The position numbers and the translations under genes were made by a program. The notes beneath the pieces were generated by a model. It saw only the letters and a list, made by a program, of their open reading frames with translations, was not told where the DNA came from and made no database searches. Shown here in pieces: positions 1 through 5,966 of a stretch of 14,184 nt of DNA. Where the stretch lies: contig MHDY01000159.1 in assembly GCA_001803705.1 (NCBI GenBank), positions 2,969-17,152 of the forward strand, given 5' to 3'. Source of the DNA: Nitrospirae bacterium GWC2_56_14 (GTDB taxonomy: Bacteria; Nitrospirota; UBA9217). The number at the start of each line of letters is the position of its first letter. Position 1 is the first letter of the stretch.

Positions 1-2
1 GC

Positions 3-749
3 GGAAGTGATGTGAAGGAACTGATGGCGGAGGCGAGCCAGTTCCTTGCCACGCTCTCGCATTGCGCCGGAGTGGTCGTCGCGCCGAACGAGCCCGAGGG
101 GCAGTACAAACATATCGAATTTGTCCGGCTTCGGGGCAGGGACGTTCTGATCATCTTTGTGACCACATCGGGCATCGTACAGAACAAGCTCATCGAACTG
201 GACGAACGGATCTCACAGCATGACCTGAACTATTTCAGCTCCTATCTCGATGAAGAGCTGGAACTGCGGTCCCTGCCCGAGGTCCGGAGACGGCTGGTCG
301 AGCAGATGCAGGAGCAGAAGCAGGTGTTCACCGGCCTCATGGAGGAAACCTACCGGGCGAGCCAGGAGGTCCAGGGGCGGGACGGGGAGCACGTATTTAT
401 CGGCGGCGCGTCCCAGATGCTGGAAAGCCCCGAGTTTGCCAATGTCGAAAAAATGCGCGCCTTGTTCAAGGCCTTTGAAGATAAATATAAGCTGCTCAAG
501 CTCCTCGACCGGAGCGTGATGGCGGAAGGCATAAAGGTCTTTATCGGGTCGGAAAATCCCTATTTTGAAGTGCAGGGGTGCAGCATGGTGGTGAGCAATT
601 ACCGGGTGGGCGCGAATGTTGTCGGCACGCTCGGCGTGATCGGGCCCACGCGGATGCAGTACAAACAGGTTATTCACGTGGTGGATTATACGGCAAAGCT
701 TTTGTCGAGGTTGCTGGGGGAACGTCTGCAGAAAGGCTTGGATCGATGA
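3..749 (+). CDS. hrcA: Heat-inducible transcription repressor HrcA (5' partial)
   Basis: HrcA represses class I heat-shock operons by binding the CIRCE operator (an inverted repeat) and is kept active by GroEL. The reading frame is open from base 3 through the left edge, so the gene starts outside the window; about 248 codons are visible of a family length near 340. The missing part is the N-terminal winged-helix DNA-binding domain. What remains is the GAF-like core and dimerisation region. Family hallmarks are visible: VVVAPNEPEG, FVTTSGIVQN, the block VFIGGASQMLESPEF, IGSENPYFEVQGCSMVVSNY, and the C-terminal GTLGVIGPTRMQY followed by a short helix. The GTG at base 12 is internal, not a start. 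The stop TGA overlaps a possible ATG of grpE, which places hrcA first in an hrcA-grpE-dnaK-dnaJ operon. No CIRCE operator is visible; if present it lies upstream of the window. Confidence 0.95.
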   Translation, partial: GSDVKELMAEASQFLATLSHCAGVVVAPNEPEGQYKHIEFVRLRGRDVLIIFVTTSGIVQNKLIELDERISQHDLNYFSSYLDEELELRSLPEVRRRLVEQMQEQKQVFTGLMEETYRASQEVQGRDGEHVFIGGASQMLESPEFANVEKMRALFKAFEDKYKLLKLLDRSVMAEGIKVFIGSENPYFEVQGCSMVVSNYRVGANVVGTLGVIGPTRMQYKQVIHVVDYTAKLLSRLLGERLQKGLDR

Positions 750-787
750 AGAAACACAGGGAAGAGACCCGCAGGGAGGATGGAGAA

Positions 788-1378
788 ATGACGGCTCCCG
801 AGGGACAGGGCGAAGGTGAAGGCGTTGTGCTGCCGTCATCGCACGACGCGGAAAAGCTCATGCAGGAGCTTATGCAGGGGCTTGCGCAAAAGACACAGGA
901 AGCAGCGGAAGCGAATGAAAAATATCTGAGAACCTATGCGGATTTTGACAATTACCGCAAACGCATGCAGCGCGACCTGGCTGATTTTCGGCTCTACGCG
1001 AACGAACAGCTTGCGCAGGAGCTGCTGCCCGTCATCGACCATCTGGGGCTGGCGCTCAAGCATGCCGGGGTGGCGGAGGAGAACGTTCAGGGATTGCAGC
1101 AGGGAGTGGAACTCGTCTACAAGCAGTTGCGGGATGTGCTTGAAAAGTTCGGCATCAAGTCCTTCGAGTCGCAGGGCGAGCCCTTCGATCCTGCGAAGCA
1201 TGACGCCATAATGCAGGTGGAACGGGCTGACGTGCCGGCGAATCTGGTGGTACAGGTGCTGAATGAGGGCTATCTGTATCACGACAAGGTGTTGCGGCAT
1301 GCCAAGGTGGGTGTGTCCAAGAGACCGACGGAAGAAACGCAGGAGCTTGTGCCCGAGGGGCAACCGTTGTCCGAGTAG
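788..1378 (+). CDS. grpE: Nucleotide exchange factor GrpE
   Basis: GrpE is the homodimeric cytoplasmic factor that releases ADP from DnaK and so drives the chaperone cycle. The protein has an acidic, flexible N-terminus, then a long coiled-coil helix (about residues 18-75) with the conserved NEKYLRTYADFDNYRKRMQR block. The C-terminal beta domain contains GIKSFESQGEPFDPAKHDAI and a GYLYHDKVLRHAKVGVSK block, which is the GrpE signature. I chose ATG 788 (196 aa) because GGAGGA at 775-780 lies 7 nt before it. The alternative ATG at 746 overlaps the hrcA stop as ATGA, has only AAAGG 9 nt upstream and would add 14 residues (210 aa). That overlap could still allow translational coupling, so the start is not settled. 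dnaK follows after 96 nt on the same strand. Confidence 0.95.
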   Translation: MTAPEGQGEGEGVVLPSSHDAEKLMQELMQGLAQKTQEAAEANEKYLRTYADFDNYRKRMQRDLADFRLYANEQLAQELLPVIDHLGLALKHAGVAEENVQGLQQGVELVYKQLRDVLEKFGIKSFESQGEPFDPAKHDAIMQVERADVPANLVVQVLNEGYLYHDKVLRHAKVGVSKRPTEETQELVPEGQPLSE

Positions 1379-1414
1379 CCGTCAGAGAAGAGAAAAAATA
1401 CAAGGTATGAGCGT

Positions 1415-1453
1415 GGAGATGCAGCGGGGCGCAAAGAACCTCCGTCCATCTCC
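1415..1453 (+). promoter_or_regulatory. Hairpin in the dnaK leader, just upstream of its ribosome binding site
   Basis: In the grpE-dnaK gap, GGAGATG (1415-1421) can pair with CATCTCC (1447-1453). Inside it, CGGGG (1425-1429) pairs with CTCCG (1440-1444) with one G-U wobble. A small internal loop separates the two stems and the terminal loop is CGCAAAGAAC. It ends 10 nt before the dnaK Shine-Dalgarno AGGAGG (1464-1469). There is no T-run, so it is not a terminator. It may be an mRNA processing or stabilising hairpin that lets dnaK be expressed differently from grpE. The function is inferred only. Confidence 0.4.
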
Positions 1454-1474
1454 CAACATTTTGAGGAGGTTGTC

Positions 1475-3382
1475 ATGGCAAAAGTAATAGGAATCGATCT
1501 GGGAACTACCAATTCGTGCGTTGCGATCATGGAAGGCGGCGAGCCGGTCGTGATCCCGAACTCCGAGGGGAGCAGGACCACCCCGTCCGTAGTGGCTATC
1601 ACCGAAAGCGGTGAGCGGCTGGTGGGACAGATCGCCAAGCGGCAGGCGATCACGAATCCCGAAAGCACTATTTTCTCGATCAAGCGGCTCATCGGCAGAA
1701 AATTCGATTCCGTCGAAGTCCAGGAAGCGATGAAACATCTGCCCTACAAGATCGTGAAGGCGGCCAACGGCGATGCGCATGTGCAGGTCCGCGGCACCGT
1801 TTACAGCCCGGCCGAGATTTCGGCAATGATCCTTTCGAAAATGAGACAGACGGCCGAGGATTATCTGGGAGAGAAGGTAACTGACGCGGTGGTCACCGTG
1901 CCGGCCTACTTCAACGACTCTCAGCGCCAGGCCACAAAAGACGCGGGCAAGATCGCCGGTCTGAACGTGCTCCGGATCATCAATGAGCCGACGGCGGCAG
2001 CGCTTGCCTACGGTCTTGATAAGAAAAAGGACGAGACCATCGCGGTCTATGACCTGGGCGGCGGCACCTTCGACATCTCCATCCTGGAGCTCGGTGAAGG
2101 GGTGTTCGAAGTAAAGTCCACCAACGGCGACACCTTCCTGGGCGGCGATGATTTCGATGAGAAGGTCATCAACTGGATCGCTGATTCGTTCATGAAGGAC
2201 CAGGGTATCGATCTCCGCAAGGACAAAATGGCCCTCCAGCGGCTCAAGGAAGCGGCGGAGAAGGCCAAGATCGAGCTTTCCTCGGTGGCAGAGACCGAGA
2301 TCAACCTGCCCTTCATCACAGCAGATGCCAGCGGGCCCAAGCACCTGCTGTATAAGCTTCCCCGTTCCAAGTTCGAGCAGCTGGTGGACGATCTGGTGAC
2401 GAAGAGCATAGAACCGTGCAAAAAGGCGCTTGCCGACGGAGGCAAGAGCGTGGACCAGATCCACGAAGCGGTCCTCGTTGGCGGCATGACGCGCATGCCC
2501 CGGGTGATCGCCATCGTAAAGGAATTCTTCAAGAAAGAACCGCATCGCGGCGTGAACCCCGATGAGGTCGTCGCGATCGGCGCCGGTATCCAGGGCGCTG
2601 TGCTGACCGGACAGGTCAAGGATGTGCTGCTCCTTGACGTGACGCCGTTGTCCCTGGGCATCGAGACCCTGGGCGGCGTGGCCACCAGGCTCATCGAGCG
2701 GAACACGACCATCCCGACCAAGAAGAGCCAGGTCTTTTCCACGGCGTCCGACAACCAGACCGCGGTTTCCATCCACGTGGTCCAGGGCGAACGCGAAATG
2801 GCAGGGGACAACAAGACCCTGGGCCGCTTCGAGCTCGTCGGCATCCCGCCGGCGCCCCGCGGCGTCCCTCAGGTCGAGGTGACCTTCGACATCGATGCCA
2901 ACGGCATCGTTCACGTGATGGCCAAGGACCTCGGCACGGGCAAGGAACAGTCCATCAAGATCACGGCATCGAGCGGCATGAGCAAAGACGACATAGAGCG
3001 GGCGGTCAAGGAAGCCGAAGCTTCCGCCGCCGATGATAAGAAGAAACGGGAGGTCGCCGAAGTGAGGAACGAGGCCGACACCCTTATTTATTCCGTCGAG
3101 AAATCACTGACGGATTACGGCTCCAAGCTCAGTGACAAGGAGCGCGCGGAGATACAGGCGGCAGTCGAGCATACGAAGACCGCCAAGGACGGCCAGGACA
3201 TCGATGCCATCAAGAAGGCCATCGCGGTCCTCTCCAAGGCTTCAGGAGATCTCTACGCCAAGACGACCGCGGCGCAGGGGCAGGCCGGAGCGGGCGCTGC
3301 CGGAGCCCCGGGCGGAGACGGCAAACCCGAGGAAAAAGTGGTGGAAGCCGAGTTCGAAGAAGTGGACAAAGACAAGAAATAA
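1475..3382 (+). CDS. dnaK: Molecular chaperone DnaK (Hsp70)
   Basis: DnaK is the ATP-driven Hsp70 chaperone of the cytoplasm and works with DnaJ and GrpE, both encoded beside it. At 635 aa it is of normal family length. The nucleotide-binding domain opens with IGIDLGTTNSCVA (phosphate-1 loop), followed by VVTVPAYFNDSQRQATKDAG, then NEPTAAALAYGLD, DLGGGTFDISIL (phosphate-2) and VLVGGMTRMPRV. The interdomain linker VLLLDV is at residues 384-389, then comes the substrate-binding beta domain (TPLSLGIETLGG to roughly residue 505) and the helical lid. The tail is Gly/Ala/Gln-rich and ends in an acidic EEVDKDKK stretch resembling the usual bacterial C-terminus. AGGAGG at 1464-1469 lies 5 nt before the ATG. 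The gene is followed by a strong terminator before dnaJ, so dnaK probably marks the end of most operon transcripts. Confidence 0.98.
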   Translation: MAKVIGIDLGTTNSCVAIMEGGEPVVIPNSEGSRTTPSVVAITESGERLVGQIAKRQAITNPESTIFSIKRLIGRKFDSVEVQEAMKHLPYKIVKAANGDAHVQVRGTVYSPAEISAMILSKMRQTAEDYLGEKVTDAVVTVPAYFNDSQRQATKDAGKIAGLNVLRIINEPTAAALAYGLDKKKDETIAVYDLGGGTFDISILELGEGVFEVKSTNGDTFLGGDDFDEKVINWIADSFMKDQGIDLRKDKMALQRLKEAAEKAKIELSSVAETEINLPFITADASGPKHLLYKLPRSKFEQLVDDLVTKSIEPCKKALADGGKSVDQIHEAVLVGGMTRMPRVIAIVKEFFKKEPHRGVNPDEVVAIGAGIQGAVLTGQVKDVLLLDVTPLSLGIETLGGVATRLIERNTTIPTKKSQVFSTASDNQTAVSIHVVQGEREMAGDNKTLGRFELVGIPPAPRGVPQVEVTFDIDANGIVHVMAKDLGTGKEQSIKITASSGMSKDDIERAVKEAEASAADDKKKREVAEVRNEADTLIYSVEKSLTDYGSKLSDKERAEIQAAVEHTKTAKDGQDIDAIKKAIAVLSKASGDLYAKTTAAQGQAGAGAAGAPGGDGKPEEKVVEAEFEEVDKDKK

Positions 3383-3402
3383 GTGTGACGGACAGGTTGA
3401 TG

Positions 3403-3464
3403 GAGGATAGCGGACGCCGGGCGGGTGAACAGGTTTTCCCGGATCGTTCGCTATCCTCTTTTTT
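3403..3464 (+). terminator. Intrinsic terminator between dnaK and dnaJ
   Basis: GAGGATAGCG (3403-3412) pairs perfectly with CGCTATCCTC (3449-3458). The stem extends by a G-U wobble and ACG/CGT pairs, then CCGG/CCGG after a bulge. It is followed at once by six T residues (3459-3464). It lies 20 nt past the dnaK stop and 22 nt before the dnaJ ATG, so it should lower dnaJ expression relative to dnaK or end the hrcA-grpE-dnaK transcript. Confidence 0.85.
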
Positions 3465-3486
3465 AATGACATAACTAAAGGACATT

Positions 3487-4602
3487 ATGGCCAGGGACTT
3501 TTACGAACTGTTCGGCGTACACCGTAATGCAACGGATGCCGAGATCAAACGCGCTTACCGACGGCTGGCGCATCAGTACCATCCTGACAAGAACCCGGGC
3601 GACAAACAATCCGAGGATACCTTCAAAGAGGTCAGTGCGGCCTATGAGGTCTTGTCCGATCCCCAGAAACGGGCCTACTATGATCAGTACGGCGTCGCAC
3701 CTGGCACGCAGGGCGCCGGGCCGGGCGGCTTCGGCGCCGGCATGGGCATGGGCGACATCTTCGGAGACATTTTTGGAGAATTCTTCGGCGGCGGGCGCAC
3801 TGGATCGCGGGCAACGGCCGGAGACGATCTTCGGTACAACCTCCGGATCAGTTTTGAAGATGCGGCCTTCGGCACATCAACCAAGATCCGGGTCCCGCGC
3901 TGGGAACGCTGCCCGGACTGCGAGGGGACCGGTGCGAAAACCGGCACGAAACCGGTAACCTGCACGGTTTGCCAGGGCGCAGGCCAGATCCGCAGCCAGC
4001 AGGGGTTTTTCAGCATCAGCCGCACCTGTTCGCGCTGCGGCGGCGAGGGCACCATGATCACGGACCCCTGCCCGACATGCAAAGGCCGGAAACGGACCGA
4101 GCGCGAGCGCATGCTCCAGATCAAGATCCCGGCAGGCGTGGAGACCGGCAATACGATACGGTTGACCGGAGAGGGAGAGCTCGGCGCCCATGGGGGCCCC
4201 CCGGGCGATCTGTATGTCTCTCTTACGGTGGAGGAGCATCCGATTTTCAAGCGGGAAGGGCAGGACATCATCTGCGACGTGCCGGTGAGCTTTGTGCAGG
4301 CTGCGCTGGGAGCCGAGATCGAAGTGCCCACGCTGACCGGCGCCACCAAGATCAAGATCGCGGCGGGCACCCAGCCCGGTCACGTTATCCGTCTCCGCGG
4401 GAAGGGGTTTCCCCATCTGCGCGGCTCCGGCACGGGCGAACAGCTTTGCAGGATCGCGGTCGAGGTCCCATCGAAACTAACGTCGAAACAAAAAGAACTG
4501 CTGCAGGAATTCGAGCGGCTGAGCGTCGACAATACCCACCCCATCGCCAAAGGGTTCTTTGACAAAGTGAAGGAAGTCTTCGGAGATAAGGAAAAAAAAT
4601 AG
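3487..4602 (+). CDS. dnaJ: Molecular chaperone DnaJ (Hsp40)
   Basis: DnaJ delivers clients to DnaK and stimulates its ATPase. At 371 aa it is a full class A (type I) J-protein. The J-domain occupies residues 1-70 with HPD at 32-34. A Gly/Phe-rich linker follows (about 75-105, with GDIFGDIFGEFFGGG). The zinc-binding region has four Cys pairs at C142/C145, C159/C162, C181/C184 and C195/C198. The first three repeats fit CxxCxGxG, but the fourth reads CPTCKGRK, with Lys in place of the last Gly. Two C-terminal substrate-binding domains and a dimerisation tail follow. AAAGGA (3477-3482) lies 4 nt before the ATG. The gene comes 104 nt after dnaK, behind a terminator, so it is expressed by read-through or from a promoter not evident here. 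Confidence 0.97.
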   Translation: MARDFYELFGVHRNATDAEIKRAYRRLAHQYHPDKNPGDKQSEDTFKEVSAAYEVLSDPQKRAYYDQYGVAPGTQGAGPGGFGAGMGMGDIFGDIFGEFFGGGRTGSRATAGDDLRYNLRISFEDAAFGTSTKIRVPRWERCPDCEGTGAKTGTKPVTCTVCQGAGQIRSQQGFFSISRTCSRCGGEGTMITDPCPTCKGRKRTERERMLQIKIPAGVETGNTIRLTGEGELGAHGGPPGDLYVSLTVEEHPIFKREGQDIICDVPVSFVQAALGAEIEVPTLTGATKIKIAAGTQPGHVIRLRGKGFPHLRGSGTGEQLCRIAVEVPSKLTSKQKELLQEFERLSVDNTHPIAKGFFDKVKEVFGDKEKK

Positions 4603-4631
4603 GTATGAGAATCCAAACAGGAAAAAAATAC

Positions 4632-4670
4632 GGGCGGCGCATGACAATGCGTCGCCCTTTTTGCGTTTTT
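4632..4670 (+). terminator. Intrinsic terminator after dnaJ
   Basis: GGGCGGCGCA (4632-4641) pairs with TGCGTCGCCC (4648-4657) around the loop TGACAA, with one G-U wobble. It is followed by TTTTTGCGTTTTT. It lies 29 nt past the dnaJ stop and closes the heat-shock operon. Confidence 0.88.
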
Positions 4671-4734
4671 GGGGGCAGGTTGCCTCCATAGAAAGAAAAA
4701 AGTCGAGAAGCCGTCCTTGTGATTCCCTCCGCCG

Positions 4735-4821
4735 GTCATTCTGAGCGTCAGCGAAGAATCCCGCAGTTAGCAGCTACCCCTAAAAGCCAGATTGCCGCGT
4801 CGCCCAGCTTCTCGCAATGAC
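4735..4821. repeat. Intergenic foldback repeat (GTCATT...AATGAC type)
   Basis: This 87-bp stretch starts GTCATTCTGAGCGTCAGCGA and ends TTCTCGCAATGAC. The reverse complement of the end, GTCATTGCGAGAA, matches the start in 9 of 13 positions. The left half resembles the widespread GTCATTCTGAGC...GAAGAATC motif. The right half resembles the GTCATTGCGAG...GCAATC motif read on the other strand. Both are known to me as dispersed non-coding repeats of many environmental bacterial genomes, so this looks like a composite copy. No coding potential was seen in 4671-4899 outside it. Family membership is from memory of the motif, not from a search. Confidence 0.55.
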
Positions 4822-4899
4822 GTCAGCGAGTGAGGCCATCAAGAATGTTTTCACCTAAAAAAGAGAAGACCCCACCAGCCGAGGCCAGACGGTGAAGTG

Positions 4900-4908
4900 T
4901 GCTATACT
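4900..4908 (+). promoter_or_regulatory. Extended -10 promoter for the rubrerythrin-like gene
   Basis: TGC followed by TATACT (4903-4908) makes an extended -10 element. The -35 position (around 4880-4885) has no good match, which is common for extended -10 promoters. Transcription would start near 4915, giving a leader of about 124 nt before the ATG at 5039. Confidence 0.5.
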
Positions 4909-4957
4909 AATAACAGGCGGGATTGATCCGGGATCGTAACTATCCGGTATGAACAAC

Positions 4958-5004
4958 GCCGATTTGAAAATCGGCAAGGAACGCGAAACCTTCAAGACGG
5001 CTTG
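4958..5004 (+). promoter_or_regulatory. Structured leader of the rubrerythrin-like gene
   Basis: Three small hairpins sit side by side in the predicted leader. The first is GCCGATT-TGAA-AATCGGC (4958-4975). The second is AAGG paired with CCTT around a nine-base loop (4976-4992). The third is CAAG-ACGG-CTTG (4993-5004). The Shine-Dalgarno AAGGAGGAG follows about 25 nt later. No known riboswitch consensus was recognised. A regulatory role is a guess from structure and position. Confidence 0.35.
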
Positions 5005-5038
5005 GCGATCTCAGTGGAAAGACAAAAAGGAGGAGTTC

Positions 5039-5527
5039 ATGGATGCTCTTGAATTGGCGATGAAAATGGAGACCGATGCAATATCGTTCTACACAGAGGC
5101 GGCGAAGAAAACCCGTTACCCTGCGGGCAAAAAGATGTTCCAGACAATTACCGAGGACGAAAAGCGCCATCGGGAAATGATCTCCCAGGTCATCAAGGGG
5201 CTTGGCCTGACCCATAAAGAGGTGAGCCCTCTGAACAACGTAAAAACCGTGTTCGCTGCATTAAAAGATGAAATGATGCAGAAGGTCGAAGCCACCACCG
5301 ATGAGCTTGAAGCATTCAAGATAGCCATGAAGATGGAGCGGGAGGGAAAAGCGTTCTACGAAAAAACGCTTGCCCAGGTAAAAACGGAAAAAGAAAAAGC
5401 CCTGTTTGAACGGCTGATCCGGGAGGAGCAGCAGCACTACGATATTTTCTCAAATACCTATCAATTCCTCTCCGACACCGGCAACTGGTTCATGTGGGAA
5501 GAACGGGGCATTGTCGAGGGAGGCTGA
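5039..5527 (+). CDS. Rubrerythrin-like di-iron ferritin-fold protein
   Basis: A 162-aa four-helix-bundle protein of the ferritin-like/rubrerythrin family, which in anaerobes typically reduces hydrogen peroxide or handles iron. It is an internal duplication: ALELAMKMETDAISFYTEAA aligns with AFKIAMKMEREGKAFYEKTL, and each half carries an ExxH. Predicted iron ligands are E11, E41 and H44 in the first half and E100, E130 and H133 in the second. There is no C-terminal rubredoxin domain (no CxxC pairs), so an external electron donor would be needed. AAGGAGGAG at 5027-5035 fixes the ATG at 5039. An in-frame ATG at 4949 has no ribosome binding site and would run through the hairpin-rich leader. The gene is followed 39 nt later by a small unknown gene, probably in the same operon. 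Confidence 0.85.
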   Translation: MDALELAMKMETDAISFYTEAAKKTRYPAGKKMFQTITEDEKRHREMISQVIKGLGLTHKEVSPLNNVKTVFAALKDEMMQKVEATTDELEAFKIAMKMEREGKAFYEKTLAQVKTEKEKALFERLIREEQQHYDIFSNTYQFLSDTGNWFMWEERGIVEGG

Positions 5528-5566
5528 TACTGCTGGAGATGCTGTAGACTGGAGAAGGAGGCGAAT

Positions 5567-5842
5567 ATGGTTACCACTGCTGGATTAAAAGATAAGATCG
5601 GGGAGATGTATCCCGAGATCAAGGAGCACCATCTTTCCATGACTGTTGATTTTGATGTGTCCAAGAGCGCATTCATGGTGACGTTTAAGCGGGAGGGAGA
5701 GGAGTTGAAGACCCTCATCGAAAAAAAGGACGCCGAAGATTGCATGAACAATATCAAGTGCGTCTATCTTGGGGTGCAGGTTGCCCAGTTCATCAAGAAC
5801 TTTGAAGAGCGTCTGGCCTTCAAAAAGAACAAGGCCGCTTAA
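5567..5842 (+). CDS. Small protein of unknown function (91 aa)
   Basis: I do not recognise this family. The 91-aa product has no signal peptide, membrane segment or CxxC motif. It reads as a compact alpha/beta fold: a helix (residues 5-20), strands around SMTVDFDVSKSAFMVTFKRE, a Lys/Asp/Glu-rich turn with one Cys in DCMNN, then a helix through VAQFIKNFEERLAF. The start is firm: AAGGAGG lies 5 nt before the ATG. It sits 39 nt after the rubrerythrin-like gene on the same strand, with a terminator 36 nt past its stop, so the two are probably one transcript. A role linked to oxidative stress or iron is suggested by context only. Confidence 0.75.
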   Translation: MVTTAGLKDKIGEMYPEIKEHHLSMTVDFDVSKSAFMVTFKREGEELKTLIEKKDAEDCMNNIKCVYLGVQVAQFIKNFEERLAFKKNKAA

Positions 5843-5878
5843 ACGGGCAGTTCACGGGAGCGATCGATTAAGAAGCAG

Positions 5879-5907
5879 AAAGAGACCGGGGTATGGTCTC
5901 TTTTTTT
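5879..5907 (+). terminator. Intrinsic terminator after the 91-aa gene
   Basis: AAAGAGACC (5879-5887) pairs with GGTCTCTTT (5895-5903) around the loop GGGGTAT, running into a seven-T tract (5901-5907). It ends the rubrerythrin operon 36 nt past the last stop codon. Confidence 0.88.
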
Positions 5908-5931
5908 GTCGATTCACGATCCGTTACTCCC

Positions 5932-5960
5932 TTGCTCTTCTCCGAAGCATCTACTATAAT
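5932..5960 (+). promoter_or_regulatory. Sigma-70-type promoter of the lipoprotein hydrolase, at the start codon
   Basis: TTGCTC (5932-5937) and a perfect TATAAT (5955-5960) are 17 bp apart. The start codon ATG is at 5967, only 6 nt after the -10. Transcription would therefore start at or next to the A of the ATG, giving a leaderless mRNA. The -35 matches the consensus only in TTG. Confidence 0.65.
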
Positions 5961-5966
5961 CTTGAC

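Noticed and set aside
1382..2914. A 510-codon open frame on the minus strand opposite dnaK
   Set aside because: It is antisense to a certain dnaK, has no recognisable domain and is explained by GC-rich third positions.
4949..5038. Longer start for the rubrerythrin-like gene
   Set aside because: No ribosome site at 4949, and the added residues are not part of the four-helix fold, while 5039 has a strong AAGGAGGAG.
4958..5038. A c-di-GMP (GEMM-I) riboswitch in the rubrerythrin leader
   Set aside because: Only a vague GGCAAGG...GCGAAA...GACG likeness; the conserved GACGCAAAGCC and GGTAGC segments are missing.
5769..5966. N-terminal extension of the hydrolase reading frame
   Set aside because: It overlaps the 91-aa gene and its terminator and would put the lipoprotein signal inside the protein; ATG 5967 with an adjacent promoter is better.
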